Origin: Rhodoferax sp. | GTDB lineage: Bacteria; Pseudomonadota; Gammaproteobacteria; Burkholderiales; Burkholderiaceae_C | Length of the DNA stretch: 64,000 bases | Assembly (NCBI GenBank): GCA_003133245.1 | Contig: PKWM01000021.1 | Span: 62,001-126,000, forward strand | Direction of reading: 5' to 3' | In this document: positions 40,775 through 49,774 of the stretch, piece by piece | How positions within the stretch are numbered: the first letter of the stretch is position 1 | How the letters are laid out: every line of letters begins with the position of its first letter | Translations under genes and position numbers: made by a program | The notes under the pieces: model-generated | Told to the model about the DNA's origin: nothing | The model's input: only the letters and a program-made list of their open reading frames with translations | Databases searched by the model: none

Positions 40775-41230
40775 TTACTTGGCCCTGAAGTTGTCGTGGC
40801 ACCCTTTGCACGTGTTCGCGGCGCTGCCAAACGCTACCTTCAGGCTGTCGAGCGTACCGACTTTGGCAGCGGCGCTGAGCTTGGTGGCCTCGGCCACCAG
40901 CTTGTCGGCGGATTCCTTGAATTTGGCGGAGTCTTTCCAGACGTCGGGCAGGGCCTTGGTGTTGCCGCCCTTGTCGGTGCCTTCGCCAAAAGCGGCCCAC
41001 GGTAATTTAGACAGGCTTTCCACAATGACCGCGTTTCCCGCTGCCTGCCTGGCATCGAACGCCGTCTTGCCGTTGGCCATGGCGCCCAGGCGAGCGAAAT
41101 GCGTCCCCATCACCGTCATTGCGCTTTGGCGGTACTTGATGGCGTCTTCGGGCTTGGCGAACTGGGCCACGGCGGGCGTGACCAGGGCCGCAACTGAAGC
41201 GGCCAGAACAAATGCAGCAATTGCTTTCAT
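40775..41230 (-). CDS. Cytochrome c'
   Basis: Signal peptide; C-terminal CKGCHDNF heme motif, four-helix type sequence. Confidence 0.85.
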   Translation of the reverse strand: MKAIAAFVLAASVAALVTPAVAQFAKPEDAIKYRQSAMTVMGTHFARLGAMANGKTAFDARQAAGNAVIVESLSKLPWAAFGEGTDKGGNTKALPDVWKDSAKFKESADKLVAEATKLSAAAKVGTLDSLKVAFGSAANTCKGCHDNFRAK

Positions 41231-41361
41231 CGAATATCCTTTAGGGGTTGAAGGAGAGGTTTGTGAAAACAAGATTGTTTAAAACATCGGATTGAGAACG
41301 AGTGTATCGGCGCGAGCGATTTCTTGCTGGCGGCGCTCAAGCCTATCGTTAAAGGATTTCC

Positions 41362-42027
41362 ATGACACACAAAATCAGGGTTTGGGATTTGCCCACGCGT
41401 GTTTTTCACTGGGCGTTGGTGTTGTGCATTGCCGGCTCCGTCATTGCCGGAGAAATCGGCGGCAACGCCATGCCCTGGCACTTCAGGATAGGCTACACGG
41501 TGCTGAGCCTGCTGCTGTTTCGCGTCGTATGGGGCTTCGTTGGCGGACGCTGGTCGCGCTTTGCTTCGTTTGTGCATGCGCCGGCCACAGTGCTGGCCTA
41601 CATCATGGGGCGTGGTTTGCCGGAACACACCGTGGGACACAACCCGCTGGGCGCGGGCTCGGTGCTGGCACTGCTGTTTTTTCTGTTGGGGCAGGTGCTC
41701 AGTGGCAGTTTCAGCAGCGACGAGATCGCCTTTTCCGGGCCGCTCACCAAGTTTGTTTCCAACGCCACTGTCAGCCTGGCCACGACCTACCACAAGGAGA
41801 TTGGCAAGAGCATTCTGATTGTGTTGGTATTGCTGCATGTCGGTGCCATCGTGTACTACCGCATTTGCAAGAACCAGAACCTGGCGGCGGCGATGCTGCA
41901 CGGCGACAAGGAACTTGAACACCCGGCACCGTCGTCGCGCGACGATGCCGGCTCGCGCGCCGTTGCGGCGGTGGTGTTCGTCATTTGCGCCAGCCTGGTT
42001 GCCTGGGGTGTGCAACTGCTTGGCTGA
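41362..42027 (+). CDS. Cytochrome b561-type membrane protein
   Basis: VWDLPTRVFHWALVLCIAGSVIAGEIG; conserved His residues, four TM segments. Confidence 0.85.
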   Translation: MTHKIRVWDLPTRVFHWALVLCIAGSVIAGEIGGNAMPWHFRIGYTVLSLLLFRVVWGFVGGRWSRFASFVHAPATVLAYIMGRGLPEHTVGHNPLGAGSVLALLFFLLGQVLSGSFSSDEIAFSGPLTKFVSNATVSLATTYHKEIGKSILIVLVLLHVGAIVYYRICKNQNLAAAMLHGDKELEHPAPSSRDDAGSRAVAAVVFVICASLVAWGVQLLG

Positions 42028-42082
42028 ACAATCACGGCGGACGGTTGAGGTTCGCTATTCACTACACAACAGAGGAGTCATC

Positions 42083-43015
42083 GTGAAAATTTTGGTACTG
42101 GGTGCCGGCGCCACCGGCGGTTATTTCGGCGGTCGCCTTCATCAGGCGGGCGCAGACGTTACGTTTTTGGTGCGCGCCAAACGAGCGCAGCAGCTCGCCA
42201 CGCAGGGCCTGGTGATTGAGAGTACCAAGGACAAGGTTGCCTTGCCGGTCAAGACCGTGCTGGCCGAGGCGGTCAAGCCCGACTATGACGTTGTTATCCT
42301 GGCCTGCAAAGCCTTTGACCTTGACAGCAGCATTGCCGCCATCACCCCTGCCATGGGCTCTGCCACCTGCGTCCTGCCGCTGCTCAACGGCATCTCTCAC
42401 CTCGACGCGCTGGACGCGGCGTTTGGGATCAACCGCGTCATGGGCGGTGCTTGCCAGATCGCCGCAACACTCACCAAAGACGGCGTCGTTAAATCATTGA
42501 CTGCGGCACAATCCATCGTCTGGGGAACGCGTGACGCAGCGCAAGCGGCGCTGGCGCACAAGCTGGCAGACGCTTTCGCCAACACCGTGGTGGACTGGAA
42601 AGTCTCTAGCAACATCATGCTTGACATGTGGGAAAAGGTGACGTTCCTATGCACCCTGGCCGGCATGACCTGTTTGATGCGTGCATCGGTGGGCGATATT
42701 TTGGCCACGCCGCACGGACACAGCTTGATCCAGCGCTGCTTCGACTCCTGTGTGGCCATTGCCACCCAAGAGGGCTTCGCGCCGCGCGCCAACGTCATTG
42801 AACGTTTCCAGGCCGTGTTAAGCGCCAAAGGCTCAACGCTCACGGCATCGATGCTGCGCGATATCGAAAACAATATGCCGGTGGAAGCCGATCACGTGGT
42901 TGGCTTCATGCTGAGCAAAGCGCGCAGACACGGCATCGACGACCTGATGTTGCAGCTGGCTTACACGCATTTGAAAGCCTACGAGGCGCGGCGCGCGCGG
43001 CAGACCTCGTCATAA
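42083..43015 (+). CDS. 2-dehydropantoate 2-reductase family protein
   Basis: GTG start; MKILVLGAGATGGYFGGRLHQAGADVTFLVR; MWEKVTFLCTLAGMTCLMR. Confidence 0.85.
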   Translation: MKILVLGAGATGGYFGGRLHQAGADVTFLVRAKRAQQLATQGLVIESTKDKVALPVKTVLAEAVKPDYDVVILACKAFDLDSSIAAITPAMGSATCVLPLLNGISHLDALDAAFGINRVMGGACQIAATLTKDGVVKSLTAAQSIVWGTRDAAQAALAHKLADAFANTVVDWKVSSNIMLDMWEKVTFLCTLAGMTCLMRASVGDILATPHGHSLIQRCFDSCVAIATQEGFAPRANVIERFQAVLSAKGSTLTASMLRDIENNMPVEADHVVGFMLSKARRHGIDDLMLQLAYTHLKAYEARRARQTSS

Positions 43016-43184
43016 CAGGGTGAGCAGCGTCTGACGGTTGTTGCCGACCTCTGGCGCTAGCTTGTCGAGGCTAAAACGAAAGACATTGCAGGTCTATCTG
43101 GTAGGTCGGCTTGAGACACGAAAGCGACATTCAGCTTTCCGAACTGCTCGCTCCAAACCCGACATTTATATCCGCCGTTTGATT

Positions 43185-43297
43185 GCCTTGACAAGTCGAT
43201 GGTGCTCGAATCCAGGGCATAGCCTTCCCCGCAATGTTGACATCGAGTCCGAGCGGCTCGTCGGCATAGAGCTTGTTGGCGCGACGAATCAGCACCG
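43185..43297 (-). pseudogene. IS4-type transposase fragment (frameshifted)
   Basis: [19 protein letters not shown] in one frame and GYALDSSTIDLS in another, resembling LI..ARKLYADEPLGVDL..tVYALDSTTIDLCLSLFPWA of IS4-like transposases. Confidence 0.6.
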
Positions 43298-44194
43298 CAG
43301 GAAGTGTAATTGGCGTTGACTTGCAAACTGCCGCTGCTGCCCTGTGACCGGATCGATAAACTCGATTTGTTTGGCCAGCAGTTGCAGCGGGTGGGCGTAG
43401 TCGATTTGCCCCTCTGGGGTGAGCGCCGGGTAGAGGCCATCGTTCAAGATCGGCAGCCCGAGCGCCGCCATATGGACGCGCAACTGGTGGCGCTTGCCGG
43501 TGACGGGCTTGAGCTGGTAGCGAGCCAGCCCAGCGCTGACCTCCAGTACATCGATGTCGGTCACTGCGTTGGGCGTGCCACTCACCTCGTGTTGCAGCAT
43601 GAAGTGGCCAGCCTCGACGATCCGGCTCGCGCGGGTCAGCGGCAACTCTATATCCGCACGCCAGGGCGCAATCGCCTCGTAGGTTTTTTCGACCCGGTGC
43701 TGGCTGAACAGGGTGTGGTAAGCGGCGCGGGTCTCGGGCTGCTTGCAAAACAGCACCAACCCAGCGGTGTCGCGGTCGATGCGGTGAATCGGCACCAGCG
43801 TATTAAGTCCGAGTTTGAGTTTGAGCCGCACCAGCACGGTCTCGGCCAAATAGCCGCCCGAAGGCATCACCGGCAAGAAATGCGGCTTATCGACCACCAC
43901 AAGTTGCGCATCCTGGAACAACACCACTTCATCAAAGGGAATGTGCGGTTCATTCGTCACCGCGCGGTAGTAGTACAGCCTGACATGGCTGCGGTAGGCG
44001 CTGTCCGGTGGCACCGGACAGCCTTGCTCATCGATCACATTTCCGCTTGCCATGCGCTGTTGCCAGACGGTAGCGGCGATGCCCGGAAAGCGCTCTGCTA
44101 AAAACTCCAGTACCGTTGGCCAGTCACCGGCGGGCAGGCCGACGCAACTCGGCCCGATACCGTTGCGCGTGGGAGGTGTGCTAGACCCGTTCAA
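43289..44194 (-). CDS. RluA-family pseudouridine synthase
   Basis: [51 protein letters not shown]; probable TTG start overlapping trmB. Confidence 0.85.
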   Translation of the reverse strand: MNGSSTPPTRNGIGPSCVGLPAGDWPTVLEFLAERFPGIAATVWQQRMASGNVIDEQGCPVPPDSAYRSHVRLYYYRAVTNEPHIPFDEVVLFQDAQLVVVDKPHFLPVMPSGGYLAETVLVRLKLKLGLNTLVPIHRIDRDTAGLVLFCKQPETRAAYHTLFSQHRVEKTYEAIAPWRADIELPLTRASRIVEAGHFMLQHEVSGTPNAVTDIDVLEVSAGLARYQLKPVTGKRHQLRVHMAALGLPILNDGLYPALTPEGQIDYAHPLQLLAKQIEFIDPVTGQQRQFASQRQLHFLRC

Positions 44195-44981
44195 ACACCA
44201 GATCCCAGACGCCGTGGCCGAGTTTGATGCCGCGGTTTTCAAACTTGGTGAGCGGCCGGTAGTCGGGCTTGAACGCATAGCCGACTAGCTCTGGGTGGGT
44301 CAACGTCGCAGGGTTTTTCAGCAGCGGTTCATGGCTTAACACATCGAGCATCTGCTCGGCATAAGACTGCCAGTCGGTGGCGCAGTGCAGGTAGCCGCCG
44401 ACCTTCAAACGCGCGGCCAGCTTGGCCACCCGCGCTGCCTGGATCAGGCGGCGTTTGTTGTGTCTTTTCTTGTGCCACGGGTCAGGAAAAAAGATGTGGA
44501 TGCCGTCCAGACTTTGCAGCGCCAGCATGTTGTCGATGACCTCCACCGCGTCGTGCGCGCAGATGCGAATGTTGTGCAAATCCTGTTCGCCGATGCGCTT
44601 GAGCAGCGCACCGACGCCGGGTTCGTGCACCTCGCAGCACAGGAAATTTATCTGCGGCATCAGGGCGGCGACGTGGGCGGTGGCTTCACCCATGCCAAAA
44701 CCGATTTCCAGGATCAGCGGTCGCTTCTTTTGAACGTCCGTGAGACGATCAAGCGCGGTTGCATCGGTGAAAGCAGCATCAAGATCAAGCAGGCCAGACT
44801 GGTAGGGCAACAGGAATTTGGGCCCAATGGCGGCCACCGCCTTGGCCTGACCGGCTGTTGTGCGACCCGAGCGCAGCACAAAACTCTTGATCGCTTTGGG
44901 GTGGGTCACACCCGGCAAGCGGCCAGCGTTGCGTGGGATGCCTGTGGCTGCCAGGGGAGGGAGGTTTGTATCGTTCACAGA
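44181..44981 (-). CDS. trmB: tRNA (guanine-N7-)-methyltransferase
   Basis: [39 protein letters not shown] start proposed. Confidence 0.92.
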   Translation of the reverse strand, partial: SVNDTNLPPLAATGIPRNAGRLPGVTHPKAIKSFVLRSGRTTAGQAKAVAAIGPKFLLPYQSGLLDLDAAFTDATALDRLTDVQKKRPLILEIGFGMGEATAHVAALMPQINFLCCEVHEPGVGALLKRIGEQDLHNIRICAHDAVEVIDNMLALQSLDGIHIFFPDPWHKKRHNKRRLIQAARVAKLAARLKVGGYLHCATDWQSYAEQMLDVLSHEPLLKNPATLTHPELVGYAFKPDYRPLTKFENRGIKLGHGVWDLVFERV

Positions 44982-45856
44982 GCAGGATTGTAGAGACGAG
45001 ACCAATATTCAACCCAAGCCACCAGTGCCTGCGTCACACTGCCACGCAAGACCGGCAGCCCCAACACCTGAGCAGCGCTATTGAGCACGGCTAGCGGGTC
45101 GCCGCTACCCAGCGGTTGCGCCCCATTTTGTTTGGACAGCTTTTCACCGTTGGCGCCCAGCACCAGCGGTGTGTGCAGGTAGCGCGGTGTCGGCAAACCA
45201 AGGGCGTGTTGCAACACGATTTGCCGTGCCGTGTTGTCGAGCAGATCCTCGCCGCGCACCACGTTCGTGATACCCTGCGCGGCGTCATCGACGACCACGG
45301 CGAGTTGGTAGGTGAAGGAGCCATCAAAGCGTTTGAGCACAAAGTCGCCAACCTCGGCTTGCACGTCTTGCTGTTGTGGCCCGCAGCGGCGGTCGCTCCA
45401 TTTGATCACGTCTTGGCTCTGGATTTGCAGTCGCCACGAACGCGGTGCCCGACCGGCCAGACTCAGGCGGCAAGTGCCGGGGTAAACCAACTCGGCGTGG
45501 CGGCTCCGGCCTTGCCCCAGGCGACTCAGCGTGGCTTCAACGTCTTGGCGCGAACAGGCGCAGGGGTAGGCCAGCCCTTGGCTCAGTAGCTGCTCTAAGG
45601 CCTGCTGGTAGCGTTCGCTGCGCGCGGATTGCCACACGGGTACCTGGTCGCTGTACAAACCGCAGGCAGCAAGTTGCTGCAAGATGATCTGATCCATCCC
45701 GGCTGGGCAGCGTGGCTTGTCTATGTCTTCGATGCGTACCAGCCATTGGCCGACGTGGGCGCGAGCGTCGAGCCAGCTTGCCAGTGCCGCCACCAGCGAG
45801 CCCGCATGCAGTGGCCCGGTAGGAGACGGGGCGAAGCGGCCGATGTAGTTCGGCAT
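44975..45856 (-). CDS. gluQ: Glutamyl-Q tRNA(Asp) synthetase
   Basis: [43 protein letters not shown]. Confidence 0.92.
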   Translation of the reverse strand: MPNYIGRFAPSPTGPLHAGSLVAALASWLDARAHVGQWLVRIEDIDKPRCPAGMDQIILQQLAACGLYSDQVPVWQSARSERYQQALEQLLSQGLAYPCACSRQDVEATLSRLGQGRSRHAELVYPGTCRLSLAGRAPRSWRLQIQSQDVIKWSDRRCGPQQQDVQAEVGDFVLKRFDGSFTYQLAVVVDDAAQGITNVVRGEDLLDNTARQIVLQHALGLPTPRYLHTPLVLGANGEKLSKQNGAQPLGSGDPLAVLNSAAQVLGLPVLRGSVTQALVAWVEYWSRLYNPAL

Positions 45857-45901
45857 GGGCGTTTGCCGGGATTTGGTCAGTTCAGCGCGAGTGGCCTCTC
45901 A

Positions 45902-46003
45902 TTCCGTTTCCAGTTCAATGCGAGATTAGGCGCACCGACGCAGACAGCACTTCAGGTGCGGCCAGGAGGTGTAACGACATATCGCTTTGAAATGGAAATG
46001 GAA
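45902..46003. mobile_element. Putative MITE-like element, copy B (TTCC...GGAA ends, TCA direct repeats)
   Basis: Imperfect inverted repeats TTCCGTTTCCAGTTCAATGCGAGAT / ATATCGCTTTGAAATGGAAATGGAA; flanked by TCA at 45899-45901 and 46004-46006. Confidence 0.6.
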
Positions 46004-47077
46004 TCAGATCACTGCCAAGGCGAGTTCCAACCCCGAGATGAAGGCATTTTCAATCCGGTGACCCAGGCACCAGTCGCCGCAAACGCCAATACCGCTGCTG
46101 GCATCCCATAGGTGTGATTGACCCAAAACCTCAGTGGTTTTGGCGTAAAGCCAGCGCTTGGTATCGACAAAGGTCGGTTCGGCGCGAATGCCGGTGACTT
46201 CGGCAAAAGCCTTCTGTAGCTTGGCCTGGACGCGGGCTGGATCGTCCTGCAGATGCTCTTGCGACCATGCCGCACTGGCTTGCACGGTCCAGCGTTCAAT
46301 CGTGCCGCGCCCCGGTTTGCTCGATTCGCGGGCCAGCCACGCAATGCGGTGGTGCGTGCTGCGAGCGGCATTCCACTGCGGCCCCAGGGAAGACAGATCG
46401 GGTTGCATCGCCTGCGGAAACGCCAGCATCAGCGTCCAGCAAGGAGCGGCGTCGACCCTGTCAATTTGCTGCCCCAGCGGGTCGGCTTGGGGCGAGGTCT
46501 CCAGTAGCAAGCGCGCTGGTTCCGCCGGAATTGCCAGCAGCACGGCGTCGAACCCTGAAAACACATGGTTTGCTTCACCCGGGCCATGGGTTCGGAGTTG
46601 CCATTGATGCAGGTTGAGGGTGTCGCGGTCAAGGTGGCTGACGCGGGTCTCCAACTCAACATTGTGTTGCGACATCAACGGCAATGCCCAGCGACTTACC
46701 AGCGCATTCATGCCGGGCGTGGGCACCCAATGCGTTTGGCCCGCTGGCAAACCGGCGGCGGCGACCCGCCCCTGCTCGTCGAGCACGCGCACGGTGTTGG
46801 CGCTCCAGGGTTTGCAAAGGCCGGGTACCGTTTGCAATGCGCGCTCAAAGCGCGGGTCACGCACGGTGAAATACTGCGCGCCGGTGTCAAACGCGCCAAA
46901 CGGACTGATGCGCGTGGCCATGCGTCCGCCGATGGCCTGGTTTTTTTCGAATACTGTCACCTGATGGCCAGCTTGTGCCAGAGTTCGCGCACATGTCACG
47001 CCTGCCATGCCAGCACCGATGACTGCAATCTTTTTGACTTTGGATTTGACGTCGGGTTTGGATTTCGAAGATTTCAT
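46004..47077 (-). CDS. NAD(P)/FAD-dependent (renalase-like) amine oxidoreductase
   Basis: IAVIGAGMAGVTCARTLAQAGHQVTVFEKNQAIGGRMATR; GVCGDWCLGHRIENAFISGLELA. Confidence 0.88.
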   Translation of the reverse strand: MKSSKSKPDVKSKVKKIAVIGAGMAGVTCARTLAQAGHQVTVFEKNQAIGGRMATRISPFGAFDTGAQYFTVRDPRFERALQTVPGLCKPWSANTVRVLDEQGRVAAAGLPAGQTHWVPTPGMNALVSRWALPLMSQHNVELETRVSHLDRDTLNLHQWQLRTHGPGEANHVFSGFDAVLLAIPAEPARLLLETSPQADPLGQQIDRVDAAPCWTLMLAFPQAMQPDLSSLGPQWNAARSTHHRIAWLARESSKPGRGTIERWTVQASAAWSQEHLQDDPARVQAKLQKAFAEVTGIRAEPTFVDTKRWLYAKTTEVLGQSHLWDASSGIGVCGDWCLGHRIENAFISGLELALAVI

Positions 47078-47153
47078 AAACGTTGTCTCCAGGGGTTGTT
47101 GCACACCTTGCACTTTACACGCCTCGGGCCTGTCAAGAAATAAGGTTTAAAAG

Positions 47154-48101
47154 TTATTGGTGAACAGGCCCTAAATGGCGTTCGAGCAGAGCGGCTCGGG
47201 TCGTCGGGCTTTCAAGCTGCGCCAGCCACCACTGCAGGGCGCGACCTTGCTCCAGCGCATTGACACTGCGCCAGGCGAAGTTGACGCGCACAACGCGTTG
47301 CGGTTGATCCATTTGTTTGACCACCAGGCGACCGGTTTCAATGAAAGCGCGGGCCATGCATTCGGGCACAAAGCCGCAGCCCAGGCCGCGCAACTGGGCA
47401 TCGAGCTTGTCCTGCATGGTAGCGACGGTAAATACATCTTGTCCGCCCAGCAAACCCAGTGTCATGCCGTTGCCCCGGCTGATGGTATCGGCCACCGCGA
47501 CCGCCCGGTGGTGCCGCACCGCATCATCTCTGAGCGGCTCGGGCGCACTTGCCAGCGGGTGATGCGGTGCCACGGCATACACAAAGCTGACATCACCCAG
47601 CGGTTTGCTTTGAATGCCAGCCTGGTTGCCTGCATCGGCCACACCCAGGGCCAGATCGGCCTGGCCCGAGGTCAACGCTTCGAGCGTGCCAGAGAGGGTT
47701 TCATCGCGCAGCTTGATGCGGGTTGGCGGGTTCAGTGCGAAAAAACTTTCGCATAGCTCCAGCACCGTCGTTTTGGAGATGATGCCGTCCACGGCGATGG
47801 TCAGTTGCGGCTCCCAGCCGGTGGCGACGCGCTTGACACGGTTGGCCACGGCGTCAATTTCTTCCAATAACCGTGCTCCCTCGCGCAGTAACTCGGCACC
47901 GGCTTCGGTCAGCCGCGCCTGACGTGAACTGCGATCAAACAGCAAGACATCAAGCGCATCTTCGATCTGGCGCACACGATAGGTCAGGGCGCTCGGCACC
48001 AGGTCGAGCGCGCGGGCTGCTGCGGCAAAGCTGCCTGTGGCGGCGACGGCTTGCAGCATGGCGAGGGCATCCGGGGTCAAAACATTGCGGGCACTTGGCA
48101 C
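47154..48101 (-). CDS. LysR-family transcriptional regulator
   Basis: LTPDALAMLQAVAATGSFAAAARALDLVPSALTYRVRQIEDAL; GTG start at 48101; longer ORF upstream is repeat translation. Confidence 0.88.
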   Translation of the reverse strand: MPSARNVLTPDALAMLQAVAATGSFAAAARALDLVPSALTYRVRQIEDALDVLLFDRSSRQARLTEAGAELLREGARLLEEIDAVANRVKRVATGWEPQLTIAVDGIISKTTVLELCESFFALNPPTRIKLRDETLSGTLEALTSGQADLALGVADAGNQAGIQSKPLGDVSFVYAVAPHHPLASAPEPLRDDAVRHHRAVAVADTISRGNGMTLGLLGGQDVFTVATMQDKLDAQLRGLGCGFVPECMARAFIETGRLVVKQMDQPQRVVRVNFAWRSVNALEQGRALQWWLAQLESPTTRAALLERHLGPVHQ

Positions 48102-48116
48102 TTGATTCTCCGGTTG

Positions 48117-48133
48117 ATTCAAATAATTTGAAT
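48117..48133. promoter_or_regulatory. Perfect palindrome ATTCAAATAATTTGAAT, candidate LysR operator
   Basis: 15 nt upstream of lysR start; core CAAATAATTTG recurs as reverse complement at 48304-48314 just upstream of pirin. Confidence 0.5.
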
Positions 48134-48200
48134 GATGCCAGCAAATCCCTTGCACCGCTAGTGTGCGAAGCCAGACTAAAGTTGGGACAAGAGGTTTGAT

Positions 48201-48279
48201 CGTCATTGCGAGGAGCAAAGCGACGCGGCAATCCAAGCAGTCCGGATTCATGGATTGCCGCGCTACGCTCGCAATGACG
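48201..48279. repeat. REP-like palindrome, copy 1
   Basis: CGTCATTGCGAG...GCGGCAATCCA / TGGATTGCCGCG...CTCGCAATGACG. Confidence 0.75.
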
Positions 48280-48326
48280 CAAACATGAACCTGTAGAAGT
48301 GTCCAAATTATTTGTGGAGCATTGTC

Positions 48327-49028
48327 ATGTTGAAAGTTCGTCAATCCAAAGAACGCGGTTATGCCGACCATGGTTGGCTCAAGTCGTTCCACAGTTTTTC
48401 ATTTGCCGGCTATTACGACCCAAAATACATGGGCTGGGGCAATCTGCGCGTCATCAATGAAGACTGGATCGCCGCAGGCAAGGGCTTTGGCACGCATGCT
48501 CATCGTGACATGGAGATCATCACCTACGTGCTCAGTGGTTCTTTGGCGCACCAGGACAGCATGGGCAATGTCAAGGCGATCCCGCCGGGCGATGTGCAGC
48601 GCATGAGCGCCGGCACTGGCGTGCAGCACAGCGAGTTCAATCATGCGCCCAATGAAACCACCCATTTGTTGCAAATCTGGATCGAACCCAACGTCATCGG
48701 CATCGCGCCGAGTTACGAGCAAAAGACCTTTAGCGATGCTGAAAAACGCGGTGTGCTGCGCCTGGTTGCATCCAACGATGGCGCGCAAGGATCCGTCACG
48801 ATCCATGCGGATGCCGCGCTCTATGCGGGCCTGTTTGATGGCAGCGAGGCCGCTGTGCTGGCGCTGGAGCCGACGCGCAAAGCGTATGTTCATCTGGTGC
48901 GTGGTGAACTCAATGTCAACGGCGAGCCGCTCAAGGCCGGTGACGCTGTGCTGCTGGAGGGCGAGAGCGATATCCGCCTGAGCGCTGGCAAAGATGCCGA
49001 AGTGCTGGTGTTTGACCTCAGTGCTTGA
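48327..49028 (+). CDS. Pirin-family protein
   Basis: HSFSFAGYYDPKYMGWGNLRVINEDWIAAGKGFGTHAHRDMEIITYVLSGSLAHQDSMG. Confidence 0.92.
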   Translation: MLKVRQSKERGYADHGWLKSFHSFSFAGYYDPKYMGWGNLRVINEDWIAAGKGFGTHAHRDMEIITYVLSGSLAHQDSMGNVKAIPPGDVQRMSAGTGVQHSEFNHAPNETTHLLQIWIEPNVIGIAPSYEQKTFSDAEKRGVLRLVASNDGAQGSVTIHADAALYAGLFDGSEAAVLALEPTRKAYVHLVRGELNVNGEPLKAGDAVLLEGESDIRLSAGKDAEVLVFDLSA

Positions 49029-49068
49029 TGCCAGTTGGTGCAATTGAAAGTGTTGAACCTTCCCCGGT

Positions 49069-49131
49069 GTCATTGCGAGCGCAGCGCGGCAATCCAGGGG
49101 CCATGGATTGCCGCGCTGCGCTCGCAATGAC
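49069..49131. repeat. REP-like palindrome, copy 2
   Basis: Perfect 28-bp inverted repeat GTCATTGCGAGCGCAGCGCGGCAATCCA-N7-TGGATTGCCGCGCTGCGCTCGCAATGAC. Confidence 0.8.
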
Positions 49132-49169
49132 GGATGCATAGTTTTTTTATCAACGTAAGGAGTTTTCAA

Positions 49170-49724
49170 ATGACAAAAGTAGCAGTTGTTTTTCATTCGG
49201 GTTATGGGCATACCCTGCGCATGGCGCAATCGGTAGCGCAGGGCGCTGGTGGCGAGTTGGTGGCGATTGATGCCGACGGCAATGTCAGCGATGCTGGCTG
49301 GGCCACGCTGGGCGCTGCCGACGCCATCATCATGGGCTCGCCCACCTACATGGGCAGCGTGAGCTGGCAGTTCAAGAAATTCGCTGACGCCAGCAGCAAG
49401 CCCTGGTACAGCCAGGACTGGAAAGACAAGATTTTTGGGGGTTTCACCAACAGTGCCAATGTCAACGGTGACAAGCACTCCACCTTGCATTACTTCATGA
49501 CACTGGCCATGCAGCACGGCGGCATCTGGGTTGGCACCGGTTTGAACTACAACAACACCAAAGCGTCACAGCGCGCTGATGTGAATTATCTGGCTTCTTC
49601 AGCCGGCCCGATGGCGCAGACAGCGGGCGATGCCAGTGCCGAAGAAATGAACCCGGGCGACCTGGAAACCGCTCGTCTGTTTGGCCAACGCATCGCCGAA
49701 GTGGCGACCAGGTTACGGGCTTGA
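49170..49724 (+). CDS. Flavodoxin/WrbA-like NAD(P)H:quinone oxidoreductase
   Basis: VAVVFHSGYGHTLRMAQSVAQGA; IMGSPTYMGSVSWQFKKF. Confidence 0.85.
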   Translation: MTKVAVVFHSGYGHTLRMAQSVAQGAGGELVAIDADGNVSDAGWATLGAADAIIMGSPTYMGSVSWQFKKFADASSKPWYSQDWKDKIFGGFTNSANVNGDKHSTLHYFMTLAMQHGGIWVGTGLNYNNTKASQRADVNYLASSAGPMAQTAGDASAEEMNPGDLETARLFGQRIAEVATRLRA

Positions 49725-49774
49725 TTAATCGCGGGCGGATCATTCAAGGAAGAGGAAAACTACAATGCCCCTCT

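Noticed and set aside
41819-42082. N-terminal extension of the 2-dehydropantoate reductase ORF
   Set aside because: Out-of-frame read-through of the cytochrome b561 gene; the Rossmann start MKILVLGAGATGG begins at GTG 42083.
48102-48392. N-terminal extension of the LysR ORF (CVIASVARQSMNPDCLDCRVALLLAMT...)
   Set aside because: It is the translation of the REP-like palindrome; LysR homology begins at the GTG near 48101.
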